Shown piece after piece: positions 1 through 11,541 of a stretch of DNA of 64,000 nt (position 1 is its first letter; each line of letters begins with the position of its first letter). The stretch comes from Pogonophryne albipinna (Eukaryota > Chordata > Actinopteri > Perciformes > Artedidraconidae), in NCBI GenBank assembly GCA_028583405.1, contig CM053243.1, positions 25,574,524-25,638,523 on the forward strand, given 5' to 3'. The notes under the pieces were generated by a model. The model searched no databases. It was given only the letters and a program-made list of their open reading frames with translations, and had not been told where the DNA came from. Position numbers and translations under genes: made by a program.

Positions 1-273
1 AAAAAAGTCTCAAAGGAACAAACCCATGATCAGTGTTGGAGAGATTGTGGCAGCGACGTGCGGTCAGGGGAGGCAGGTGAGGCAGAGCCTCACTTGTCAT
101 TCTCCAATGTAACGGAAAAAAAGAATAATAATACAAATAATAATAATAATTAAATGTGTCCACTGATCTGTGTTGTAAATGTGATTTATGTATGATTCCA
201 ATCGCTTTTTATAGTAAAAATCGGCTAATTTGCCGAGCTCCGCTACAACTACGGGGAGCGATGAGATTGAGAA

Positions 274-419
274 GTGAGGCAGGGACGAGCTCTGCCTCAC
301 AGAAGCCCACAGTAACTTGCTGGAGCACGGGCACTAATTTAGCGCGGGCACTTATTTTGTGAGCGCGATCAAGCCAGTTACTGTGGGGTAAGGTGAGGCA
401 CAGATGAGCTCTGCCTCAC
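274..419. repeat. Internal inverted repeat of the first hAT element
   Basis: The arms at about 274-322 and 373-419 are imperfect inverted copies. Each arm contains a smaller palindrome of about 27 bp (274-300 and 393-419) built on gtgaggca and tgcctcac. The same gtgaggcag word occurs in the left terminal repeat near 77-94. The arrangement suggests subterminal binding sites for the transposase, but this is inferred from the pattern alone. Confidence 0.6.
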
Positions 420-985
420 CTCAGAATGCGTCACCCCACAGAAACTGTCTGGAAAGCGGGCCCTAAGGGCATGCCTGCACCATCTCACTGTAGGTCACCA
501 ATGTAATGTTTGTAGATCCCTTTATTACATTTATCCTCGCCATCCATAGTCTCTAAATAACTTATTTCACGTATATATGATATTTAAGCTCGCTGGTCTC
601 ATACAACGGCAATGAAAAAAGCACCAGGGGAGGCAGCCACAACCTCTGCCGCACTGAAGGGGGCGCACGTGAGCCCACAGGTTCTTGTTGCTACTGTTAT
701 TCTACGCAGAGACGGTAGAGGAAACAACAAACTAGACTTTTGAAACTAGAGGAAGATAAGGAGGACTTTTACAAAAAAGTAATAGAGATTGTTGTCCAGA
801 AGGATAGCATGGACTTCATCTTCAAGTCAAGGTAAGACCACATTTGTAATGAAAATTGGATCTTACTAAGAGAGAACAATCCAATATTTAGATTTTGGAT
901 AGGCTATCCTTTTGTTGAACGGTCTGTTTAAAATGAATCGAAGCATCAGACTAAAAAAGCTTTTGAAAATAACAGAATATTTCGA

Positions 986-1336
986 TTAAAGGTGGGGTAG
1001 GTAAGTTTGAGAAACCGGCACGATATACACTTTTTGTTATATTCCATGGAATGCTCTTAACATCCCGATAGCAATGAATATCTGAAGTGCTTTGACAAAA
1101 AATACATAAAAACATTTAATCTGTGGAAGCCGTAGTACTGTAAAAAGCACGACCACTCATTTTAGCCGGCCCGGCTAAAATAACCTGCCTGTCAGCCTTC
1201 CATCTGTGCACAAACTTATCTCGTGCCCTCATTGGTCATGTGCGCGTTCGTGTGTGTTGGAGGAGGGGCTGTGTATTTTCAAATTCTAGCGCACTCGAGC
1301 TGGTTTCTCCAAAATTACCTACCCCGCCACCTTTAA
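986..1336. mobile_element. TTAA-flanked MITE, copy 1, nested in hAT
   Basis: The element is bounded by TTAA at 986-989 and 1333-1336. Its inverted ends read aggtggggtaggtaa and, on the other strand, aggtggcggggtaggtaa. A second copy lies at 36157-36535. It has no coding capacity. The centre holds a palindrome around agccggcccggct. TTAA target duplications are used by piggyBac and Kolobok-type elements, and I cannot separate these by eye. Position inside the hAT shows it arrived later. Confidence 0.8.
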
Positions 1337-2559
1337 GGTCAAAATATATAATATTTGTAAATCTGACTCTGAAAGAGTCAGTGCCTCACCAGCCATGAAC
1401 CTCACCGCACATCACTGGATTGTGGTCACATGTCTATTTGTCCCCTAATGGACATATGACCACCATTTTTTGTGAGTGTCTTAATATTTTTCTTATTAAA
1501 AAATATGTTATATGTTGTAATATTTAACAATTCTGACATGCCACTTAAAATTCTGGCAAAACTGGAAATCCTTTTCTGATCTGAAATGGGTTCCCTTTTG
1601 TTTATTTGATTTCAGTTCCAGGCCAACATAATGAATTCAAGCTTGATTTACTCACCTACAGTACCTGCTGCAAAAAGCCTAAAAGAAAGAAAGTGGTCAT
1701 TTATTGTTGTTGATTTTTTGGTCGTATTTATTCTGGAATTGTCAATCCTAACCTAGAGTCTCAAAGTCCTGGATTCAGAGGAAAGTGAGAAATCCTGCAG
1801 TGCGTCACTTTCTTCCCCCCCACCAGTCCGATCTGATTTGTTCCTCTGAGTGCATCGTCTGGTAAAAAATGTCAGAGCTGTGTATGAACTGAGACGGACC
1901 CATATCTGTTTGGGAGATCACAATGGTCTCTTCTCCTGGGGTCTTTCACATTCCTCTGCATTGCAGTTTTACACTTTTTTGGACGTCGAGATACATTTTC
2001 CTGGGTTGTCTGAAAGGATATAATGCAATTTGACCCCCCCTGTGATCTCCTGTCATATGTTGTTCTTTTGTGAAGCAGTAAAGCCTCCGCTGATGCTTCA
2101 TGGATCTTAGGCACCTGAAGCTCTTTTTTGTTTCTTTCATCGATGCCTTGATGGTCCTCTTGATTATAGATGTGGATGTTCTCCACTGTCTAATGGGATG
2201 TGTTTCCTCCAGTGTCATTAGGATATGGTAATTCATGATAATTAGGTTTTGTTACCAAGCTTTCTATTAATGAACGATTGGGATTCATCAACATCATCAT
2301 GGATGTGGTTGAAAACCAGTGTTGTGCTAGTTACTGAAAACCAGTAACTAGTTACCATTACTAGTTACTTCATTTCAAAAGTAACTCAGTTACTTTACTG
2401 ATTACTTACACCAAAAAAGTAATGCGTTACTGTGAAAAGTAACGTTTTAGTTACTTAAACAAAGGGCTCCCATTAATGCCCTTATAGCCTTCATTTCAGT
2501 ACTGTTATTGCATTGGAGAATAATACAATCTGTTGATCAACTTGACATGCATTATATGC

Positions 2560-2720
2560 AATCTGGATAGCATCGATATTAGCTGGCTTTCCATTTTTGT
2601 ATATTCTTTCTCCAGGTAGTTGTTAAAAGTTTTCCGTCCCATATGCCGTGTGCCACCCGGACATGGTATCATGCTAACTAGCTCCCTGAAAGCGGGTGAC
2701 TCCACTGTAGCAATAGCCTG
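2560..2720 (-). pseudogene. hAT transposase middle fragment
   Basis: The minus strand reads AIATVESPAFRELVSMI, then GRKTFNNYLEKEY. This matches the hAT/ZBED transposase block in which a short helix with a PAFR or PAFK motif precedes an RKTF motif at the start of the RNase H-like core. It follows the BED fragment in the correct order. A possible intron or indel lies between the two near 2725-2770, and the catalytic core is missing. The fragment has no function by itself. Confidence 0.65.
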
Positions 2721-2758
2721 CATGTGTTCTACACATAGACTGTATATATAAATAGGTT

Positions 2759-3085
2759 CTACAACATACCGTGCAATGGCTTTATCGACTTTTCGCTGGC
2801 TAGCAGTCCCTTGGTTAAAATCCAGCCGCTGTTGCTTAGGTGGAGGTGGAGTGGCGTCGGCTGAGTCTCTGTGGTCTTAGCTACTAGCTTCGTCCCAGCA
2901 TGTTGTTTTTGCAGATGTTTTAAGAGATTTGAATTACTGGTTTGGGCAGTAGATAGGCTCTTTGACCCGCCAAGACACAACTTACATGATTTAACGAAAA
3001 CGTTCTTTTCTTTGTGCTCAACAAAAGTGAAATAGTGAGAATATCTCCAGGTGGAGAAACTAGACTTGAGCTCCGCCGCCGCCAT
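2759..3085 (-). pseudogene. hAT transposase N-terminus, BED zinc finger
   Basis: An ATG at 3083-3085 in a good initiation context (gccgccgcc precedes it on the + strand) opens a frame beginning MAAAELKSS. It holds a BED-type zinc finger: an aromatic stretch (FSTWRYSHYF), then CKLC, then HLQKQH. BED fingers bind DNA and are usual at the N-terminus of hAT transposases and the host ZBED proteins derived from them. A neighbouring frame near 2770-2800 carries the continuation toward the next block, so the copy is frameshifted or depends on a lost splice. It is a relic inside the 2317-3376 element and not a host gene. Confidence 0.7.
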
Positions 3086-4232
3086 GATAGTCTTGTTAGT
3101 AAACAACACAAACACGCCCACAGCGCGTCTCCGCATGTGACACAGGAAGTATCTAAGTACATTTACTCAAGTACTGTACTTAAGTACAGTTCTCATCTCT
3201 GTTCGCCTGGCTGTTGACTATATAAAAAAACTAACGCAGTAACGGAGTAACGCACCATGTAGTAACGGTAACTGAGTTACTGAATTTAAAAAGTAATGCG
3301 TTAGAGTACTAGTTACTGCCAAAAATAACGGCGTTACAGTAACGCGTTACTTTGTAACGCGTTAGTCCCAACACTGTTGAAAACAGATGTTTCTCAAGGC
3401 TTAATGAATCAGGTCAGAGTATTTAGTCAGGATGTTTGCATATGTATAAACCATGTAGCATTTTATCAGAAAATGAAACTCTCTGTGTATCTATAGTATA
3501 CTGTATTTTCTGGTGTACTTTCTAATATTGCTTTTTGAAATACTGACACTATATGCATTTAGTTAGGGTAACAGTAAGTGTGTCTAAGAAAATCACACGT
3601 GATTCTTAGAAAACCCCAATATTCAGTAAGGAATAATATGAAGTGGTTTATTATAATACTGTTGTGTTTTATAACTGTTATTTGAGTTATTTCTCCCTTT
3701 ACCAATGTTTCTTTTGAATGTATTAATAAGACAGAGTTAAGTGATCATTTTTGTTCTGTCTTTTCCCACAAAATTGGTCGCTAAACTGAAAAACAAAAAC
3801 ATTTATGAAAATGTTTTTGCTTTGACTGCAGCTTCATTGTGTGTCCAAGGGGAGAAAGAAACTTAAGGCAGCCAGTAATGAGGAAGCCCACAATTGTGTT
3901 GTTACAATTTCCTTTCATGCATCTTCATTATGTAATACTGAACCAAATCTCACAAGGGAGTGGGGGCCGCATTTTCAAAACATTGGCAACATATTTATGA
4001 TAAATATGTTGCACCGTTTGTAAAAAGGGATATAATAACTTTAACGCATTTGATAATAACTGTTGCTGACCATGCACACTATTGTAACAACATTTCATTT
4101 TGGTTTTTGAAAAATATCCATAAATAGATGAAAGACAGATCCAAAACATATTTAATGACTGCTTGTCAACACTGTTCAGCGTAACAGACAGGGCAGAAGA
4201 CACAATTATCATAATTGGCTGAAGACACACAA

Positions 4233-4235
<3 letters not shown>

Positions 4236-4279
<44 letters not shown>
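4236..4279. repeat. (CA)n microsatellite
   Basis: This is an uninterrupted CA dinucleotide run of about 44 bp, introduced by a short imperfect CA-rich stretch from about 4225. It lies in a gpc6 intron. The cysteine/valine-rich reading frames over it are repeat artefacts. Confidence 0.95.
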
Positions 4280-4280
<1 letters not shown>

Positions 4281-7200
4281 ATTTTGTTGTATCTTGTGCA
4301 GGTAATGAATATTTGCGACAACTGAACAAAACAAACCTGCAGTGATTTCAAGTATTATTATTAGTGCTTGCATTATATTGTGAATGACAATGAGATGGAA
4401 ATGACCTGAGCCTCTTTTAGTACCCGGTGCACACTGCTAACATTATCTGGGGGTCTTTCAAAAAGGAATCCCATAATAAAACATCCATCCTTTATAGAAA
4501 GTGTGGCAGCACTGTGAAATAAAATCATGTAATTTCTTTTAAAAGTTTATCTGTAATATAAAACTAACTTTTATGAATAAAAAACACTTTCTTTGTTGAT
4601 TATATATAAATATAAAGAAAATAGTGTTGCTGTTATACCTCATCTCTACTTTCTATGTGTTAATCTTTGTGTGCAGAGAACCACTAAAATGAATTCCAGA
4701 CTACACCAGAAATAAAAAGAAGCAGAAAGAAAAAAAGAAAGATTGGTGCAAGATGGAAATATAATCATATTTTTATTGTAATATCCCTGTTACACACAAA
4801 ACCGTGTGTTTTCAGTGTGTAAGGTTTTCAGCATCTCAAACATCAAGGGTAACATCTGATGATTCTTTACAATCAAATACAAAGGTATTTGCGTGATATG
4901 TTAATGACACTGACACTATTGCCCTCTCCACTTAAACATCAAGCTAACTCGGGGGAAGAAAATAGTAACCAATAGTAAACTAACGTTACTCCATTCATGT
5001 AGAATAATACACTGAACAAAGCAGTGAATGAAATGTGATTCCTTTGTGTTCAACCTGTAATGTGAGACGCTAACCGTGTCTGTAAGAGGATCTGCATCAC
5101 AGGGTCAGGACTGTGGTGACGTGCTGGTCCAGCACAATTTACTGGTCAACCTTGAAGGTCACCAATAACAGCCCATCAATGTTGCTAACACCCTGATTTA
5201 AATAAAGAGAGTGGTGTATTTCTATGATATAAATGTTTAAATGTTTTAATTAAACAAGACTGAAGCCTCCAGTGTGCTCAGTTGTGAGCTGTCAAATGTG
5301 CCCCCCCCCAAAAAAAAGAAATACCCTTTAAGGAGACATTTTTCAGTGTGATTAACAGCCTATCCAATAGTTGTTGAGATATTTTAATCTGTAACTCAAA
5401 ATATGTTATTACAATTTCCCTGTCTCATTTCCCCCTTGGCTGTAAGAACCAGCAGCAGTTTTTTTCCCACAGTTCATAAGTACTCCAGTGGTGAGAAGCA
5501 GGATGCTCCACTTGTAAACTTGCAGTTCAAGTGGTTCACTCGAGTAAGGCTGTTTCAAAATGTTTTCCCACTTTAACATGTTTGAGAATGATCCATGTGG
5601 CTGTCAACAAGCTGTAGGATATAGAGATTTAAAGAATATAGCAATTAAAGTTTGACTAATAAAAGCCCTTTTTGATTGTAGTGGCACATATTAGCCTGTG
5701 TAATTTTTGTAGAAATAGAGTGATTGTGTCTTCACATATCAATATTTCAGGTATTTGTGAATCAGATTCTAGATTATGCAAGGAAAGATGTTTAATAATC
5801 TGATTTATATTCATTTTTTATATGATGTTTTACATCTTCTGGCAATAAGACAGACTATGCAACGCCTTTCTGACTTCATTACAATTGCAATCATTACCAG
5901 GCTATAAGATATAAGATGTTATAATATCCAGCTAAGCTTTGCACAATGATTACCCTCTGGACATTCACGACTGCTGGACCATTAATTGAAAATTGGTCTT
6001 AATTAACCACACAAAAAATTAGAGATGCCATTGTTTGAGCCAATAAAATTAGTTTTCAAGCAATGTGAATTGAAATTAATGGGAGAGTAGGTCTTTTCTT
6101 TCTTCTTTGGATAAAGTGTTGTTATCAGAGATACAGAAAGGTCACCTTTATTAATCATCATAATTATTTACAGTAATTAGGCCAGATATCAAAGGAGCAC
6201 TTTGTAACTGCTCTCAGAGAAAATTGATTCTTCATGCTCGAAATGACTTCAAGGGTACTAACAGGTTTTATATAATATATGCAGTTTGAAAATAACAAAG
6301 TCCGACCTCAATCACGACTGGCAATAATGTGGTTGTTCACCAAATCACACATTTTGTGTTGAATATTAAGCTTTGTATTTAAACTGTTTCCCTTGGAGCA
6401 AATGTAAAAGTGGCTTGATGATTGGTGATAAAAACAATGATTGTAAGAGATATGTATACAACAGCTTTGTTTTAAAACTACGAAGAAGCAAACAGTAATG
6501 TACTCTATATAACTAAGTAACTCACTGACACAAATCAATACAACCAAAAGTTTTAGAAAAAAGGGAAACCTGAATGCTACAAACCGTTTTTGAACAATGG
6601 TCAACACATTCAAGGTCAGACTGAGTTATTGTAAAATACAGCTTTAGGTTTATTTAGAGTCTGAAAGAAGGTGTAGTCTTCTTTGTTGTTTTACACAATG
6701 AACTTGCAGACTTTTAAAATGTGAGTTGGGTTTCGTCCATTGCCTAACACTTCACATTCCAACATAAATTTGGCCATTTCATTATTCTTAATTTTTAAGA
6801 TGAGCCAAGTTAGCAAACTATTCTACAATGTATATAGTGCAATATGTATTTTGTATATATTTAGTGTAGTTGTAAAGTTCAATAAGCCAACAAGCCACAT
6901 ATTTAGCTAAATCACTAACAGAGATAGCTCAGAAATTGGAGCCCTCTCTTTTTCTGCCATTTTCTTGCAACATCCATATTGCCTTATCCTATTTATTTGG
7001 ATTTGTACGATTTTCATTACTTAAGGGACCTGGATGATACATGTATTGTGTCAGTTAGCATACACCCATTTATCGACATGTTGCCAAGTATTAAGACCCT
7101 AAAGGCCGAATAGCTGAATGTTATCCAAAGTCAATAACTCTCACTGATAATACTTTGGCAAATATATATGTTGGCCAGCAGAGAGCAATTCCCTCTTCAT

Positions 7201-10200
7201 GAGTTGGCAAGCTGTAGCTGTAATCTGAAATTCTGAGAACATTATGTTTTCTAGTTGGAAGACATTGAACTCGGATAGAGACCCAACAGTTTTGCAAGAG
7301 AAGAATGGTGATCATTTCAGTGTACTCGCTTTTTTAGTTCAAGAAGTCTTGAATTCATATGAAGCTCAGCGCAAGTTCTTTCAGGAAGACTGGTATACAT
7401 TCAGTCCGCAGCTGCTTATAATCAGCTCATCACGGGCGTTGTCTTTAACCTATTACATTCACCTCATTCTCCAGCAGCCAATCACTGTGCTGCAGCCAAA
7501 CTTTAAAATGGTTCTCCTCTCTCCCGCAGTCAGCTGTGATTTCAGGTTGTCATGCTGCCGCACGCCTCCTCCCCATCCACCTCCTTTAATCATATCCAGT
7601 GCCAGGAGAGTTAATCCAAGACCTCATCACACCTCCTCTTCATCCCATCTCCTCATCAAATCCAGATCTTCAGCATCACCACCAGTGTCTAGACCCCGGG
7701 GGGTTCCCTATATGCTCACGGCTGCATTTCCCCCTTTAGATATACGATTTCAGGATTGGGGTCTAATCGCCAAAGACTTAACATTTATCATATGACATGT
7801 GTCAATACATGTTCTTTAAACAAAATGAAGTCTCTCCTGATTGAAATTATATAACCTTACACTTTGGGGAATGCTAGTTAAGCAGTAGACTTGTTTGTAC
7901 ACACACACACCTTCAATGATGCAACAAATACTAAAAGTGTTGCTCTTCACACTTTCAACAAGTCCATTGTTATTGCACGCTCAAAAGTGAGGTGTTAAGA
8001 AAGACATTCACAAATGGAAAGTGTTACTGGTTTCAGTGTTACTGCAAAGATCCCAAAAAAAAGATGTATTCTGTTGTTTCGGCAATTGACCTATGATTTC
8101 ATTCAAAATTATTTGGATTGGAAAATCAATAACCACAATTCAATTACAAAGCCACAGCTGACTCAGCCAGAAATAAACCTAGAAATAATGTTGTCTGTCA
8201 CTACTGGCTTATACCTGCCTGCTTGTATAATATTATCAAAGCCATAACTTTATTATGTTAAATTATCTAATTATGATCTATGACCACATTAGCTTCACAC
8301 TTTTGAAGAATTGTGTCTGATCTTTTCATAATGACCCTCATTTAATTTTTTTTGTGAGTCAAATAGTGTGTTTACAAATGTGTGAGCTCAGAATTTAATT
8401 CCCAGCACAATTTATCTCCAACCAGTCTTATATAACTGGTTAATTCCTTACATTAATTATCAACTATGCATACAGGAAAAACTGTCCAAATATGTTTTTA
8501 TTCAACCATTTCCACATACATATTGAGGTTTAACTTTAATTTGAAGAATACAAGTGCATTCTTTTGATTGTTGACATTTCTAAAGCTAATTATTTGATGA
8601 TTAAGATGTAGTCACAACATCTCAGATTTAATTCTAGTGTTCAGGAATGTATGTATGATTTATTACACTCTACAACAGTAGTATGAATAATATTGTATTT
8701 CTTTCGTTCTGTAATGTGAATTATCCTGAGAGCTACTTGAGTGCTAACACATATACTAAATTTAATGCTTAATACACAGGGGCTTACGTGTCCTTGATTC
8801 GGGAAATGAAAAAGTCCCTGTAGGCTCTTAATATTTAACCAAATGTGGGTGTAATGGCAGGTCATTCAGTTGCAAAGAAACTAGACTGAGTAACTAGGGA
8901 CTGGTCTTATTCATTTTTAAGGTGTAAACATTCTGTGCTATTTTAATATATATAGAAAAAGGGATTGGCTAAACAAATTGAAAAAAGGGTCAAAGGCAGC
9001 GTTATACTGTAGCATGAACTGTAATTCCCTGCAGTGTTTGAAGTGGTGGGAAAACGAAACCTCTGGTTGTACATTAGCATGTAGAGCCAGAGGATATGCT
9101 GATGTAAATTTCACTTGAGCTGGTGGTTTCGCACACGCTGCAGAACAGTGGATTATCATGCAGAGTTCATAGTTTGAGTCTTGAACCCAGCTGCAGTACC
9201 AGTGTTTTGTTATTCCACTTGACATATGTTGTCGGAAGTTCATTTCAACATTGCCTTATCCCGTTAAAAAATAAGACATTATGTCAAAATTAATGAATAT
9301 CATTAAAGGAATCTCACGGTGAAGTACGAGCAAATTGAATGAGGTCATGAGTTGTTGTATAAGTTATCCATACTTATTTTTACATATTCAACATTTACCA
9401 GCATTATATGGTTTTGTTAAATGTGTGGTATAGTTGACAATTTGGAATTGTTTCATGATTGCATATATCTATCAACCACATCAGGGATGTTAACATCAAA
9501 CAAAAATGAATAATAAATGTAACTACTTCTCTATTTGTGTTATTTTCTTACTTCACTGGACCTCAAATGTACTTTTATTGCATTTAAATAAATATAAATG
9601 TATTATTTAAAATGACCTCAACTCATCCTGAATCAATTATTAAATATGAAAAGAAATAGTCCTGAAATGTTAATCTTGACATTCTTGCAATCAGAGATTC
9701 TGCTGCATTTTTTATTATTTGAATCTGTCAAACAGATTCTTGTATTCCTTCAATATATACAGTTTAAGGCGCCGTCACTATGAACGAAATAGGCTACATG
9801 TGAACTGATTCATGTTCATTATGGTTTAGTAATATTATCACAGCGGGATTATGTATTTGTAGATGTAGATATAAACCATGCAGTGTTTGACAGCTATCAT
9901 TAACAATGCAAAGACAGACAGAATACCCAACAAGGAGGAGAGTCCCCGTATGGTTTGTTAGCAAGCAGGAAACGTAAAATGAAGGGAGGAGAAATATTTC
10001 TTCCCAACGTTTACCCATGTGCACTGAGACACATGGGATCCTGTGTGTTCGATTCAGTGACACTGCAGTCGTGTTAAGCTACTGCTGATGAAAACGCAAC
10101 ATTTACTGATTTTGCAGCTTCATAAAAGAAGCTTTTAAGATAACAAATTAACAGGGAACTTTAATTGTGGAGAATTTATTGGACATTAAAAGTGTTTTTT

Positions 10201-11149
10201 TTTACCTCTGTAAAGCCAATCCTTGACCATCAGTCACAACAATCTATCAGCCCGCTGCTTTTAACCATCATTGACTTGAGACAGGACCATCATCTGTTAA
10301 ACCCCCACCTCAAGCACGTTGCCTATAGATGAAGATTCCAAACCGAGGTAGGCCAACCAAGCAGAATTGTAGAAAAGGGCTTTAGTGGCCTTTTTTTCTA
10401 AAAAGGGGGAGAAATGTCAGGTTAAAAATGTTGGTAAGCTCTACAGTCTGATGTTCGACATTCAGTAGCATACCACAGAGGTTGGCAGTCAACAGAACTG
10501 AAATATCAGTTCATCTTTAAGGAAAGTTCGAAGACATTTGTTATAAAGTCTTCTTTTTTAATGATGTTACACAAGGAGTGGGCTGAATCAATAATTAAGT
10601 ATAATAGGTCTGCTTGTCACACGGTGAATTATGGGAAAATACAAAGCCATTGAAGCATTTTTCAAACACAACATAGGCTCATGGGCTACCACTACCTTGG
10701 TGGACAGATAAATTGTTTCCGGGAGGAACTGATGCATCTGGCAATAACGGTGGGTGCTCAGAATGATAAGGTATGGTGTCTATGCCTAGAAATTATGAAT
10801 ATATTGTTACAGTATGCAAGCAGAACCTTTACATTAATCATTCATGATTCTTGTGGCCCATTACTTCTCCTATTAAATTATTAATGCTTTGGACCAACTT
10901 TTTTCACATAATCAAGTACTTATTGTTGGCTGCTATAGATTGCTTCTATATATGCAAAGAGAGCCATAAAATGAGACATAAAAGTACAACAACAGACACT
11001 TCATTACATTAAACCAGGCTTTTGTGCTTTGAAAGCCTATTATCTGGTTTATATTGCAGGGCATAAGATACTGTAAATATCAGCACATTGACCCAGCTGT
11101 TTGTCTTCTCTACCCCTCCCTTATTTCCCCAAATCATCCATCTATCTAG

Positions 11150-11541
11150 AGTTTTTCTTGGAGCTGCTGGACAATTCTGAGAAGTCTCTCAACAGTATGT
11201 TCACACGGACGTACGGGAAGCTGTACATGCAGAACTCGGAGGTGTTCCAGGATCTGTTCACTGAGCTAAAGCGCTACTACACGGGGGGCAACGTCAACCT
11301 GGAGGAGATGCTCAATGACTTCTGGTCCAGGCTGCTGGAGCGCATGTTCCAGTTACTCAACTCCCAGTACCACTTCACAGACGACTACCTGGAGTGCGTC
11401 AGTAAATACACAGATCAGCTGAAGCCCTTTGGAGATGTGCCCAGGAAGCTGAAGGCCCAGGTCACCAGGGCCTTCATCGCTGCACGGACATTTGTCCAGG
11501 GGCTAATGGTGGGCCGGGAGGTTGCCAACAGGGTCGCCAAG
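11150..11541 (+). CDS. gpc6: gpc6 internal exon, glypican core (392 nt)
   Basis: This exon encodes 130 codons plus two leading bases of a glypican N-terminal lobe. Glypicans are GPI-anchored heparan sulfate proteoglycans of the cell surface that modulate Wnt, Hedgehog, FGF and BMP signalling. The translation contains [42 protein letters not shown] and [20 protein letters not shown], which match the highly conserved GPC4/GPC6 core. The wording here and in later exons fits GPC6 better than GPC4. The acceptor is ctag at 11146-11149 after a pyrimidine-rich tract, and the donor is GTGAGT at 11542. It enters one base into a codon and leaves on a codon boundary. Whether it is the a or b fish duplicate cannot be decided. 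Upstream exons with the signal peptide are outside the window. Confidence 0.93.

Larger units (their letters stand above)
51..1417. mobile_element. hAT-type DNA transposon, non-autonomous
   Basis: The ends are terminal inverted repeats: the left end begins cagcgacgtgcggt and the right end, read in reverse, begins cagtgatgtgcggt. The element is flanked by a perfect 8-bp duplication, gattgtgg, at 43-50 and 1418-1425. Eight-base duplications and CAG-starting ends are hallmarks of the hAT superfamily. I see no intact transposase. A short open stretch at about 751-832, ending at a GTAAGA donor-like site, could be a coding-exon remnant. A second transposon is nested at 986-1336. Confidence 0.85.
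2317..3376 (-). mobile_element. hAT-type transposon with BED-finger remnant
   Basis: The element begins cagtgttg and ends caacactg, with long AT-rich inverted ends rich in the word gtaacgcgttac. A perfect 8-bp duplication, ttgaaaac, flanks it at 2309-2316 and 3377-3384. The interior encodes, on the minus strand, the N-terminal BED zinc finger and part of the middle of a hAT transposase. At 1.06 kb it lacks most of the roughly 600-residue transposase, so it is an internally deleted, non-autonomous copy. Confidence 0.85.
1..11149 (+). other. gpc6: gpc6 intron upstream of first visible exon
   Basis: This stretch precedes the first recognisable glypican exon and ends with an AG acceptor at 11148-11149. 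The next exon starts in mid-codon, so a coding exon must lie further upstream, outside the window. I see two hAT elements (51-1417 and 2317-3376), a nested TTAA-flanked element and a CA microsatellite. From about 4300 to 11149 I see only AT-rich unique-looking DNA with short chance reading frames and no supportable gene. Confidence 0.75.

Noticed and set aside
7244..7795. 183-codon + strand open frame
   Set aside because: No recognisable domain, proline/serine-rich patches of ordinary sequence, no splice-site or promoter context, and it lies in a gpc6 intron. Judged a chance frame.
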